Assembly (NCBI GenBank): GCA_027056465.1
Contig: JALUKS010000027.1
Location: 1 to 15,696, forward strand
DNA: 15,696 bases
Direction of reading: 5' to 3'
Source of the DNA: Sulfurimonas sp.
GTDB taxonomy: Bacteria; Campylobacterota; Campylobacteria; Campylobacterales; Sulfurimonadaceae
In this document: one piece after another, positions 1 through 7,259 of the stretch
Layout: each line of letters starts with the position of its first letter
How positions within the stretch are numbered: position 1 is the stretch's first letter
Notes under the pieces: generated by a model
The model's database searches: none
Seen by the model: only the letters and a program-made list of their open reading frames with translations
Told to the model about the DNA's origin: nothing
Translations under genes and position numbers: made by a program

Positions 1-67
1 TTTTACCGTTCATGATGTCAGTAACTGCATCATCAAAATCAAAACCTCTATTTTCTAATTTACTCAT
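1..67 (-). CDS. Transposase, IS256-like, N-terminal fragment (partial at window edge)
   Basis: Only the first 22 codons lie in the window. They start at ATG 67-65 and read MSKLENRGFDFDDAVTDIMN followed by GK. A short start followed by F-D-F-[DE]-x-A and a G-K about ten residues later is how many IS256-family transposases begin; the DDE catalytic core would come further on, outside the window. The ATG follows an AAAGG-type ribosome binding site and a TATAAT box placed just inside the IS end. The family call depends on a short N-terminus plus the neighbouring repeat, so a different transposase family is possible. Confidence 0.45.
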   Translation of the reverse strand, partial: MSKLENRGFDFDDAVTDIMNGK

Positions 68-91
68 CTTTTATCAACCTTTTATTTTCTT

Positions 92-120
92 ATTATATCA
101 GGCTGACACAGAATTTTGAA
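92..120 (-). promoter_or_regulatory. Promoter for the transposase inside the IS end
   Basis: On the minus strand TATAAT (97-92) lies 17 bp after TTCAAA (120-115), which is inside the terminal repeat. The transposase ATG follows at 67 with AAAGG a few bases upstream. An outward-placed -35 within the repeat and an internal -10 is a common IS layout. Confidence 0.4.
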
Positions 121-787
121 CACTCTCCGTATTTCCCATATTATCTGCTAAAGTAGCTAAAGCAGGATTTAAAGATGCAACAGTTAAGCTTTTTATTTGA
201 GAATTTTGAATTGCTGTTCCATTTTTCTTATATACTGTATATGAAAATGTCTTTGTACTATTTAGATTCATATTTACATCATCAGGAGTACTTGTTTTAA
301 GCTCATAACTTGTAAGCACCACTTGATGTGTATCAGGTATTATACTCATTGTAAAGGTTTTTATATTTGCTGAATCCGAGTCATGATAAAAACCAAAAGA
401 TAAAGGTCTTGTATCTGCTTTTAAATTATTTGGAGCAGTATAAGTAAAACTTGCTACACCATTTACAAGAGGTGCAGATATTTTATCAAATGTACCTATA
501 TCTCGACCATTAAGTACAGAAGATGGATTCACTTTTGTTATTGTCCCTGATGAATAAGGATTATAAGCACTATCAAAAGCTCTTACTTTAATAGTTACAA
601 CCTGTTTATTAGTTCTTAATATTGCGCTTGAAGTTGGCAATACAACTGTAATTGCAGTACTATTTGTATCAGGATTATTTGGAAGATTACCACTTGAGGA
701 TACATCACTGTTGTTGCCTTGACATCCAGAGAAAGCAAACAGAAAAAGGAGAAGAGCTGTTGTTGAAAACAATTTGAATAAGTGCAT
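98..787 (-). pseudogene. Surface lipoprotein gene truncated by IS insertion (3' end replaced)
   Basis: The 229-residue frame begins with a lipoprotein signal peptide: K5, a hydrophobic core at about residues 9-19, then the lipobox F-S-G-C with Cys22 as the lipidated residue. After a Ser/Asn-rich linker (23-45) the chain is rich in beta-type, Thr/Ser-rich sequence like bacterial Ig-like repeats (about 46-150 and 155-220). I recognise no named family. Codons 221-229 (ESVQNSVSA) and the TGA stop are read from the IS256-like end at 101-127, so native sequence stops at about T220 and the rest of the gene should lie beyond the IS. AAGGA five bases before ATG 787 and TATAAT at 824-819 support an intact 5' end. 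The shortened product may still be exported. Confidence 0.65.
101..127. repeat. Putative terminal inverted repeat of the IS256-like element
   Basis: On the plus strand the stretch begins GGCTGACACAGAATTTTG and ends ACACTCTC. The GGCTGACACAGAATT...ACACTCTC pattern is like IS256-family ends. The partner repeat lies outside the window. The bases just outside, from 128 (CGTATTTCC), would be the target duplication copy on this side. Confidence 0.5.
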
Positions 788-818
788 AAGAATCCTTAAT
801 ATTCTATATTTTGAAACA

Positions 819-824
819 ATTATA
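819..824 (-). promoter_or_regulatory. -10 box for the lipoprotein gene
   Basis: TATAAT on the minus strand, about 31 bp before the ATG at 787, lies in the 60-bp gap after the flavoprotein gene. No convincing -35 is visible, as is usual in Campylobacterota. The gene may therefore have its own transcript. Confidence 0.4.
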
Positions 825-847
825 ACTAGTCATCTATAAAGAGGACT

Positions 848-1999
848 TTAAAAAGCGATTTTTATAGCATTTGCACAGACATAAGCACTTGAAAATGCCC
901 ATTGAAAGTTATATCCACCTAGCTCACCCGTTACATCAGCAACTTCTCCGATGAAGTAGAGACCTTTTACTTTTTTTGACTCTAAGGTGCTATATTCTAA
1001 CTCCTCTGCCACCACGCCACCTCTGCTTACTTCTGCTTTTGTAAAGCCAAAATTTCCTGCTGGTGAAAAAGTATAATTATGAAGTAACTTTAGATTTTCT
1101 CTATCCCCTTTCGTGAGTTTTTTACACTCTTTATCTTCTACATTTACAGCTTTTAAAAGTGCTTTTGCTAGGCGTTTTGGCAAGTTGAGAGTTGTGCTTA
1201 CAAGTTTCTTGCTACTGCTTACTAATTCCACTATATTTTTCTCTGGTAAGAAGTCTATACTTATCTGCCCTTTTCTCCAGTAGAGTGAAGCTGATAGTAT
1301 CGCAGGTCCACTTATACCTTTATGTGCAAAAAGCATCTCCTCTTTGAGCAGTTTATCATCTACTTTTATATGCACATAACAGCTAAGACCACTCAGCTCT
1401 CGCATCCAAAACTGCTCTTTTTGCACAGTTAATCCAACAAGAGCAGGAGTAAACTCTTTGACTTTCATGTCAAAACTTTTTGCTATCTCTAAACCTATCT
1501 CACTTGCACCTAAAGTCGCAAAGCTCTTGCCACCAGTAGCGACTACAACTTTCTTAGTTTTGTAGCTATTTCTATCAGTTTTGACTAGAAAATCATCCCC
1601 TTTTTTAATTACACCAAGAATTTTCTCACCTAAAATCATCTCGGCATTTTTAGCAGATCTTCGAAGAACATCTATAATCTCATCGGCACTTGTCTGACAA
1701 AAGTAATAACGATCTTTACGAAGCTCAAGTTCAACACGATTTCGTTGCAAAAAGTTAAGCAGACTCTCTTTAGAAAACTTTTTAAGCACACTCTTAACAA
1801 GTTCACTCTCCCCATCAAAGTTTCTGCTTGCAACACTCACATTTGTGATATTACACTTGCCACCACCAGAGACTTTCAGTTTTTTAGCAATTTTATCATT
1901 GCCCTCAATAATAAGTACCGATTTTTTCTTCCCAATATTAGCTGCACACATAAGCCCACTCGCCCCTGCACCTAAAATAATTATATCTACTATTTTCAT
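848..1999 (-). CDS. NAD(P)/FAD-dependent oxidoreductase, HI0933/BaiN (YhiN) family
   Basis: The 383-residue flavoprotein matches the usual length of this family. The N-terminal Rossmann motif for FAD is clear (residues 6-15, IIILGAGASG). It is followed by the family's G-G-K-C-N-I-T-N signature near residue 46 and a C-terminal segment with G-E-V-x-D-V-x-G-E-x-G-G-Y-N-x-Q-W-A, which closes the FAD site. Members include proteins annotated as BaiN-like flavoprotein reductases, but the physiological substrate of most, including this one, is unknown. It is probably cytosolic. The Rossmann strand begins five residues after ATG 1999 and no other in-frame ATG, GTG or TTG precedes it before a stop, so this start is firm. 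No Shine-Dalgarno is visible, and a TATAAT ends only six bases before the ATG, suggesting a leaderless mRNA. It is transcribed divergently from rimO. Confidence 0.88.
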   Translation of the reverse strand: MKIVDIIILGAGASGLMCAANIGKKKSVLIIEGNDKIAKKLKVSGGGKCNITNVSVASRNFDGESELVKSVLKKFSKESLLNFLQRNRVELELRKDRYYFCQTSADEIIDVLRRSAKNAEMILGEKILGVIKKGDDFLVKTDRNSYKTKKVVVATGGKSFATLGASEIGLEIAKSFDMKVKEFTPALVGLTVQKEQFWMRELSGLSCYVHIKVDDKLLKEEMLFAHKGISGPAILSASLYWRKGQISIDFLPEKNIVELVSSSKKLVSTTLNLPKRLAKALLKAVNVEDKECKKLTKGDRENLKLLHNYTFSPAGNFGFTKAEVSRGGVVAEELEYSTLESKKVKGLYFIGEVADVTGELGGYNFQWAFSSAYVCANAIKIAF

Positions 2000-2005
2000 T
2001 TTCGT

Positions 2006-2020
2006 ATTATAGGGTATAAT
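2006..2020. promoter_or_regulatory. Abutting divergent promoters, flavoprotein gene / rimO
   Basis: On the plus strand TATAAT at 2015-2020 faces rimO (predicted transcript start about 2027, 23-nt leader with AGAAG at 2041-2045). On the minus strand TATAAT at 2011-2006 faces the flavoprotein gene, with a predicted transcript start at or beside its ATG (1999). The two hexamers are separated by three bases, so only one polymerase could occupy the site at a time. Strong -35 boxes are absent; a weak TTGAAA lies on the minus strand at 2036-2031. Confidence 0.5.
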
Positions 2021-2049
2021 TACAAAAATATTTCAATTAAAGAAGAATA

Positions 2050-3372
2050 ATGAGCAATAAACTACACATCGTATCCCTTGGCTGTACAAAAAACCTTGTC
2101 GATACAGAAGTTATGATGGGAAAACTCCAAAACTTTGAACTAACAGACAACAATGAAGAGGCTGATGTTATCATCGTAAACACTTGTGGTTTTATAGATG
2201 CTGCCAAAGAGGAGTCTATAAACACTGTACTCTCTCTTCATGATGCACGAAAAGAGGACTCGCTTTTAGTTATGGCTGGATGTCTCTCTGAACGCTATCA
2301 AGATGATCTCATGACTCAGATTCCTGAAGTTGATATTTTCACTGGTGTTGGGGATTATGACAAGATAGATGAGCTTTTAGTGGAAAAAAAGAGCCGTTTT
2401 TCTGATGAAGTCTTTCTTATAGATGGTGCAGAGCGAGTGGTTACAGGTTCAACTTATCATGCCTATATAAAACTTTCAGAAGGGTGTAATCAAACATGTA
2501 GTTTCTGTGCTATTCCCTCTTTTAAGGGCAAGCTAAACTCTCGTAACTTAGACTCTATCGCTAAAGAAGTAGAGGGTCTTGTAAAAAAAGGCTACTTTGA
2601 TTTCTCATTTGTTTCACAAGACTCTAGCTCTTATCTTCGTGATCAAAATATCAAAGATGGTTTATCTCTTCTTATCCAGAGAATTGAACTCATAGAGGGT
2701 GTGAAGTCTGCTCGTATTCTCTACCTTTATCCCTCTACTACATCGATAACACTTCTTAAAAATATCGCAAAAAGTGACATCTTTCACAACTACTTCGATA
2801 TGCCTATTCAACACATCAACGATGATATGCTCCGTATGATGAAACGCGGCTTTGGTAAAGACAAAACCATAGAACTCCTTGAGTTTATGCGAGACTTACC
2901 AAACTCTTTTGTGAGAACAAGCTTCATAGTTGGACACCCTAACGAAACGCCAGAGATGTTTGAAGAGATGTGTGCGTTTGCTTCTTCTTTTGGATTTGAC
3001 CGTATTAATGTATTTTCTTACTCCGATGAGGAGACTACTCCTGCGTTTGAGTATGAGATGAAGATAGATGATGAGACCAGAGCAGAGCGAGCGCAAATTC
3101 TTGGCGATATTGCTACTGGGGCTAGAAAAAAGTCTCTTAAAGCTGAAATAGGTCAAGAGTGCGAACTTGTCATAGATGGCGAGAGTGATGAGCATGAGTT
3201 TTTACTCTCTGCTCGTAAACTTATCTGGGCACCTGAAATAGATGGCGAAATCTATGTCAATGACAGAACTGATGACTCAATCGAATTAGAATTTGCTAAG
3301 ATTTACAAGGCAAAAATTACGGACATTGTTGGAGATATTTTAACTGCAACAGTTGATAATGCTACAAAATAA
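2050..3372 (+). CDS. rimO: Ribosomal protein S12 methylthiotransferase RimO
   Basis: RimO uses two [4Fe-4S] clusters and S-adenosylmethionine to methylthiolate the conserved Asp of ribosomal protein S12. The 440-residue chain has the standard architecture. An N-terminal MTTase domain carries the auxiliary-cluster cysteines C12 (V-S-L-G-C-T-K-N), C46 (N-T-C-G-F) and C78. The radical-SAM core carries C-x3-C-x2-C at C146, C150 and C153 (EGCNQTCSFC). A TRAM-like domain occupies about residues 375-437. The opening S-L-G-C-T-K-N-x-V-D-T-E and the N-T-C-G-F-I-D-x-A-x-x-E-S segment are RimO-type and separate it from the MiaB paralogue at 8280-9575. AGAAG precedes ATG 2050. Its stop lies inside the start region of tilS, so the two are co-transcribed. 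Confidence 0.96.
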   Translation: MSNKLHIVSLGCTKNLVDTEVMMGKLQNFELTDNNEEADVIIVNTCGFIDAAKEESINTVLSLHDARKEDSLLVMAGCLSERYQDDLMTQIPEVDIFTGVGDYDKIDELLVEKKSRFSDEVFLIDGAERVVTGSTYHAYIKLSEGCNQTCSFCAIPSFKGKLNSRNLDSIAKEVEGLVKKGYFDFSFVSQDSSSYLRDQNIKDGLSLLIQRIELIEGVKSARILYLYPSTTSITLLKNIAKSDIFHNYFDMPIQHINDDMLRMMKRGFGKDKTIELLEFMRDLPNSFVRTSFIVGHPNETPEMFEEMCAFASSFGFDRINVFSYSDEETTPAFEYEMKIDDETRAERAQILGDIATGARKKSLKAEIGQECELVIDGESDEHEFLLSARKLIWAPEIDGEIYVNDRTDDSIELEFAKIYKAKITDIVGDILTATVDNATK

Positions 3373-4345
3373 AGAGCTTCTCAAAAACTCCAAAAATCTC
3401 CTAGCCTTCTCGGCTGGGGTTGATTCTACTACCCTCCTCTTTTTACTTTTAGATAATAAAATCTCTGTTGATATTGCCATCGTTGATTATGGCTTACGCG
3501 AACAGTCTAAAAAAGAGGTCGCTTATGCCAAGGAGCTTGCACTCAAGTATGGTTTTGAGTGTTATATTCACAAAGCAGAGTCTATAGAAAAAAACTTTGA
3601 GGCAAAGGCTCGTGCTATTCGTTATAACTTTTTTGAGGAACTTATAAAAGAGCATACCTACGAGACACTCCTCACTGCCCATCATCTTGGAGACCGTTTA
3701 GAGTGGATGCTCATGCAACTTTGTAAAGGTGCAGGTGCTGTAGAGTTAGCAGGAATGAGTTCACTTGAAAAACGCGAGAGCTACACACTTGTTCGCCCTC
3801 TTCTTTTCTCTGATAAGGAAGATTTTTTAGCTTATCTCAAAGAGCATAATATTCCTTACTTTATAGATGAGTCCAACAGTGATGCAAAATATAAACGCAA
3901 TGAGTTTCGCCACAACTTCGCCCAGCCACTCTTAGAAAAGTATAAAAAGGGAATCAAAAAAAGTTTTGAGTATTTAGATGAGGATAGAGAGAGTCTCATA
4001 GAAGAGCTACATTTCACTCAAATAAACGACTTTTTTTACACAAAGGCTTCCTCTTTAAAACGGAGTAATCTTCTTGCCATAGATAAGCACTTCAAGTATA
4101 GAGGGCACCTTATCACTGCTAAAGAGAAAGAGCAACTTAAAAATGCTGCAGTAGTTATCATCTCAAGAAAATATATAGTCAATCAAGAGCATGGATTTCT
4201 TTTCATTGCTCCTTTCATACAAAAGGAGAGTATAGAAAAAAGAGTCAAAGAGAAGTTGCGTTTACTCAGAGTAAGCCCAAAACTTCGAGGCTATTTAGCA
4301 TCTGATGCAGAAGTGCTTGCGTTAGTATCTCGGTTATTACTGTAA
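3359..4345 (+). CDS. tilS: tRNA(Ile)-lysidine synthetase TilS
   Basis: TilS ligates lysine to C34 of the CAU-anticodon tRNA-Ile, changing its specificity from Met to Ile. It is an essential cytosolic ATP-pyrophosphatase. Visible motifs are the PP-loop S-A-G-V-D-S-T at residues 18-24, T-A-H-H-x-x-D-R-x-E-W typical of the N-type ATPase core, and D-E-S-N-x-D-x-x-x-x-R-N-x-x-R-H. At 328 residues it is the short form, without the long C-terminal domains of E. coli TilS. I chose ATG 3359; a TTG two codons earlier (3353) is the only other candidate. Either start overlaps the rimO stop (14 nt from ATG), there is no good Shine-Dalgarno, and coupling to rimO translation is likely. The last 55 nt overlap the convergent PilO-like gene. 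Confidence 0.93.
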   Translation: MLQNKELLKNSKNLLAFSAGVDSTTLLFLLLDNKISVDIAIVDYGLREQSKKEVAYAKELALKYGFECYIHKAESIEKNFEAKARAIRYNFFEELIKEHTYETLLTAHHLGDRLEWMLMQLCKGAGAVELAGMSSLEKRESYTLVRPLLFSDKEDFLAYLKEHNIPYFIDESNSDAKYKRNEFRHNFAQPLLEKYKKGIKKSFEYLDEDRESLIEELHFTQINDFFYTKASSLKRSNLLAIDKHFKYRGHLITAKEKEQLKNAAVVIISRKYIVNQEHGFLFIAPFIQKESIEKRVKEKLRLLRVSPKLRGYLASDAEVLALVSRLLL

Positions 4346-4848
4346 ACTTGCATCTTAAAAGAGGAGTTTATCATCTTATCCTCACGTTGAAAGTCTATAG
4401 GAAATTGAACTTTGATAATCCAGTCACTTTTATTAAGTGCATCTAAAAAATTATAAAAACTTGTTGGCGAATTTATTTGAGAGCTAGTGTTGACCTCATA
4501 TACAGCAAAACTTTTTTCTATATATGGTAAGCCTACTGACTTTACAGAGAGTTTAGAGAAAAATTTTCTATTTTCCTTCTCGAAGCGTTGAGGATTAAAT
4601 ACTGCATCAAAAGATTTTATTATTCTACGGTTTGACTGCTGTAACTCTTTAAACTTTTGCATAGTAGCTGTTGCCAGATCTTTCTCTTGGCGAAGAAGTC
4701 TATCTACCTTTTGCAAATCATTTCTCTGTATTCGATACTCTTTTCCCTTTGGAATAAGTACTAAAAAAGAGAATACTACAACTAATATTAATAAGACAAA
4801 TGAGAGTATAATAAGATAAATATACTCTCTAGAGATACTATTTTTCAT
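4291..4848 (-). CDS. PilO-like single-pass inner-membrane protein
   Basis: The protein has about 185 residues. A short cytoplasmic N-terminus (1-8) is followed by one transmembrane helix (about 9-32), a charged heptad-rich coiled coil (about 35-75) and a C-terminal domain. That domain ends with Y-N-F-L-D-A-L-N-K-S-D-W-I-I-K-V-Q-F and alternating strands, as in PilO/GspM ferredoxin-like domains. Topology, size and position after PilM-like and PilN-like genes support a PilO/GspM-type role; sequence identity alone is weak. ATG 4848 is preferred over ATG 4857 because AAAGAGG ends nine bases before 4848 but directly abuts 4857. The chosen start overlaps the upstream gene by 11 nt. The 3' end lies antisense inside tilS. 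Confidence 0.55.
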   Translation of the reverse strand: MKNSISREYIYLIILSFVLLILVVVFSFLVLIPKGKEYRIQRNDLQKVDRLLRQEKDLATATMQKFKELQQSNRRIIKSFDAVFNPQRFEKENRKFFSKLSVKSVGLPYIEKSFAVYEVNTSSQINSPTSFYNFLDALNKSDWIIKVQFPIDFQREDKMINSSFKMQVYSNNRDTNASTSASDAK

Positions 4849-5362
4849 TAATATCATCCTCTTTATCTATATAGTTTGTCGAAACAAAACGTAACCATCC
4901 ATTTTTGGCAGGATAAAAACTGCTGTATGTTCTATGAAAGATAGAATGTAGTGGTGCATGAAGCATAAAGTTATAAATATCTTTATTTGGTGTTATTCCG
5001 TAAAGAATGAGTCCATTTTCTAAAAGTTCTGCCTTAGAGAGTGTAATACGAACAGGCACTAAGTCAAAAAGATTATGGATAGAGTCCTTTAATACACTAT
5101 TCTTTGTATATATTTTTTCACTTAGTTGTTTCTGTTCTTCTATCTTTACTATTTTAACTTTAAGTTTTTTTATATTGAGCTCTGTATTTTTTTTCTCTTC
5201 TTGTTTTTCTAGTTTTTGATTTGCAAAGGAGTAATCTTTATAGAGTAAAAATACATATGTTAAAAAAAGCATCAGTAGAGTAATCGTAAAAAATGTACTC
5301 AGGAGCTGCATCTCTTGTGTAAAAATACTCTTTTTTTGCGGTTTTATATAGCTATTAATCAT
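4838..5362 (-). CDS. PilN-like single-pass inner-membrane protein
   Basis: The protein has about 174 residues, with a short basic N-terminus, a transmembrane helix at about 20-42, a Lys/Glu-rich coiled coil at about 45-88, and a small periplasmic domain with V-P-V-R-I-T-L-S-K-A-E then L-I-L-Y-G-I-T. PilN/GspL-type proteins show this 'hydrophobic strand, loop, G' pattern. The start is taken as ATG 5362 because it gives a classic ATGA overlap with the stop of the preceding gene (TGA 5361-5359). A longer frame from 5404 would add a non-hydrophobic tail inside that gene. Its partners by position are the PilM-like and PilO-like products, with which it would form an inner-membrane platform. The family call rests mainly on topology and gene order. 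Confidence 0.55.
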   Translation of the reverse strand: MINSYIKPQKKSIFTQEMQLLSTFFTITLLMLFLTYVFLLYKDYSFANQKLEKQEEKKNTELNIKKLKVKIVKIEEQKQLSEKIYTKNSVLKDSIHNLFDLVPVRITLSKAELLENGLILYGITPNKDIYNFMLHAPLHSIFHRTYSSFYPAKNGWLRFVSTNYIDKEDDINEK

Positions 5363-6402
5363 AATACGAGTTCCATTTTTGCAAGTTCTGCCACTTCTGT
5401 ACAAATACTCATTTTACGAATATAGACATTCAAGAACATCTCTTCCTCTAAATATCTTCTCAAATCATCGCTTAGTCCAATTCCATCAGCGACATAAACA
5501 CTCTCTACAAACTTACTATCATATTTTTCATCACTATAGTAATGCCCTAAAGAAGATTGAATAAGAGAAAATCGTTGGTAGTCTTCGTTAAAATTTTCAC
5601 CATCATTGCTATTTTTAGGTAGAGTTTTTTCATCAACTTCATAAAATGCCTCTTCTAAATCCTGATTTTGAGAAAACTCATCAATCTCTTCAAGTGAGTC
5701 AAGATCTTCAATATCTCCGAACTCATCAATATCATCAAGTGATTCTACATCATCAAGGACATCTATATCTTCAAGATCAATTCCATCATGATTATTTAGA
5801 GCTAAATTGGCATCATCAAGCATCTCTTGAGAAAGAAGCTCTTCATCTTTCTCTACACCTGTCTGAATATCTAAATGCTTAGCAAAAAGTAATTCATCAT
5901 TTTCATAGATGGCTAAAGAGAGATAGCTATCCTCAACCAAAATAAACATGGCACAGTATGAACCTATTTTTTCTTTGAAAAAATTTGCTAAAATAGAATA
6001 AGGAGAGAAGATATAGTCAACACCTACCTCTTTATATCTCTTTTGAATATCGTGAAGAGCAACTCTAGAACTATAGTGTGCCCATTGATTTTTGTAACAC
6101 TTATACTCGAGAATGTTACAATCAATATTTTGTGCTAAAATCTTTTTATCACAGCCGCTTAACGCTCCTTGCTCCTCTGACATATTAAGTATACTCAAAT
6201 AAGAAAAAGGTGACTCTTTTGTATAGCTATGTATAAAGGCAAGCATCGCCTCATTAAGAGTAGTTGTTTTAAAGTTTTTTTGAGTATGCTCTATTATTTT
6301 TGATTTTGAGAGTACTTCTATATAAACATCACTAGAAGTATACTTTACGACAATATTCACAAGGATTTTATTGTATAACACTTCAAATAATTTATTGATC
6401 AC
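5359..6402 (-). CDS. PilM/GspL-like cytoplasmic protein with acidic insert
   Basis: The 347-residue protein has no signal peptide or transmembrane helix. The N-terminal part (1-180) has alternating strands such as S-Y-L-S-L-A-I-Y-E-N-D-E-L-L-F-A-K. The C-terminal part has V-Y-V-A-D-G-I-G-L-S-D-D-L-R-R-Y-L-E-E-E at about 302-321, which resembles the late nucleotide-site motif of the PilM/GspL actin-like fold. Between them, residues 186-258 contain no Lys or Arg and include two related 15-residue units at 221 and 236 (SLDDIDEF, SLEEIDEF). The canonical N-terminal actin phosphate loop is not recognisable, so ATP binding is uncertain. Translation starts at GTG 6402, which shares one base with the upstream TAG; GGAG lies ten bases before it. 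I infer the PilM role from fold hints and from the two genes that follow. Confidence 0.5.
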   Translation of the reverse strand: MINKLFEVLYNKILVNIVVKYTSSDVYIEVLSKSKIIEHTQKNFKTTTLNEAMLAFIHSYTKESPFSYLSILNMSEEQGALSGCDKKILAQNIDCNILEYKCYKNQWAHYSSRVALHDIQKRYKEVGVDYIFSPYSILANFFKEKIGSYCAMFILVEDSYLSLAIYENDELLFAKHLDIQTGVEKDEELLSQEMLDDANLALNNHDGIDLEDIDVLDDVESLDDIDEFGDIEDLDSLEEIDEFSQNQDLEEAFYEVDEKTLPKNSNDGENFNEDYQRFSLIQSSLGHYYSDEKYDSKFVESVYVADGIGLSDDLRRYLEEEMFLNVYIRKMSICTEVAELAKMELVL

Positions 6403-7259
6403 TACTTGTCAACTCCGCATAAAGGGTGTGCTTTGTTATAATTTTTTTTCTTCAAAGCATTTCCTAATTTAGTATATATTTGTGTAGTCGCCATCGAAGT
6501 ATGACCCAACAACTCACTTACATCTACTATTGGCGCGCCCTCATTTAAGAGAATAGTTGCATAAGAGTGACGTAGTTGATGCGGTGTTACTTTGAGCGAA
6601 ACACGTCTAAAGACTTTATTTACAATATATCTTAGACTATTTTCGCTTAATCTTTCGCTATTTTTCTCAAAAAGATATTTTTTTGCACTATTCTTTAACA
6701 AATACTCATCTTTTAGTTCTTTTACTTCAGCTAATAAAGGAATATCTCTATGTTTATTTCCCTTTCCTAGTACACGTATCCATTGATTTTTAATATTTAC
6801 TAATTCTAAAGAGCTAAGTTCTGAGATACGTAATCCAGTTGTATAAAGAAGTAATACAATAAGCTTTTCTTTTTGCTCTGCCATATTTATAGCTTCCATT
6901 ATGTACTTATGAGAGATAGGTTTAGGAAGAGTTTTTGCAACCTTAAGTGTATCATCAGCTTTAAGAAAAACTTGCATACCATTTGAACACAGATATTTTG
7001 CAAAACTTCGTATTGCACTCAATTTTTTACTAATTGTTTTTGCATTAAGTTCAGCTATTTTTATTCTATAAGGCATAAGATTAAAGGTGACAAGAGAGGT
7101 ATCTTGTGTGATTTCTATCTCAGGCAAAGCTTCTTTAAGTGCCTCATCATAACTTTTTATAGTCAGGTCTGAGTAGGCTCGAATTGTCTCTAAGTATTCT
7201 AAAAACTCGACTCGTTTTTTATTTAGTAACTTTTGCAAGGAGCTTCTCAAAATCATCAT
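6402..7259 (-). CDS. Tyrosine recombinase, XerC/XerD type
   Basis: It is a site-specific DNA recombinase with an N-terminal SAM-like core-binding domain (about residues 20-100) and a C-terminal catalytic domain. Counting from the upstream GTG at 7274, the active-site residues are Arg149 (T-T-G-L-R-I-S-E-L), a beta-hairpin Lys in G-K-G-N-K-H-R, H232-x2-R235 (T-P-H-Q-L-R-H-S-Y-A-T), His258 (L-L-G-H-T-S) and the nucleophile Tyr267. All are present, so it should be active. At about 285 residues it is shorter than the Campylobacterota XerH I remember (about 350-360) and closer to XerC/XerD. No att or dif site is evident nearby. The start is uncertain: ATG 7259, ATG 7256 or GTG 7274, all overlapping the previous gene and lacking a clear Shine-Dalgarno. 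It sits within the operon and not at an element border. Confidence 0.85.
   Translation of the reverse strand: MMILRSSLQKLLNKKRVEFLEYLETIRAYSDLTIKSYDEALKEALPEIEITQDTSLVTFNLMPYRIKIAELNAKTISKKLSAIRSFAKYLCSNGMQVFLKADDTLKVAKTLPKPISHKYIMEAINMAEQKEKLIVLLLYTTGLRISELSSLELVNIKNQWIRVLGKGNKHRDIPLLAEVKELKDEYLLKNSAKKYLFEKNSERLSENSLRYIVNKVFRRVSLKVTPHQLRHSYATILLNEGAPIVDVSELLGHTSMATTQIYTKLGNALKKKNYNKAHPLCGVDK

Larger units (their letters stand above)
1..127 (-). mobile_element. IS256-like insertion sequence, one end only
   Basis: The outer 27 bases (101-127) read, on the minus strand, GAGAGTGTTCAAAATTC then TGTGTCAGCC. This resembles the terminal inverted repeats I remember from IS256-family elements. Inside it lie a promoter, a ribosome binding site and the start of an open frame whose first residues look like an IS256-type transposase. 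The element continues past the left edge. The boundary at 127 is inferred from where the repeat-like sequence begins, and it interrupts the lipoprotein gene. Family assignment is from memory of typical ends and N-termini, not a search. Confidence 0.55.

Noticed and set aside
1745..1975. 76-codon plus-strand open frame inside the flavoprotein gene
   Set aside because: It lies antisense to conserved flavoprotein motifs, has no ribosome binding site worth naming, and its protein shows no domain pattern.
5363..5404. Longer start for the PilN-like gene at 5404
   Set aside because: It adds 14 residues inside the previous gene; the ATGA overlap at 5362 is the standard coupled junction.
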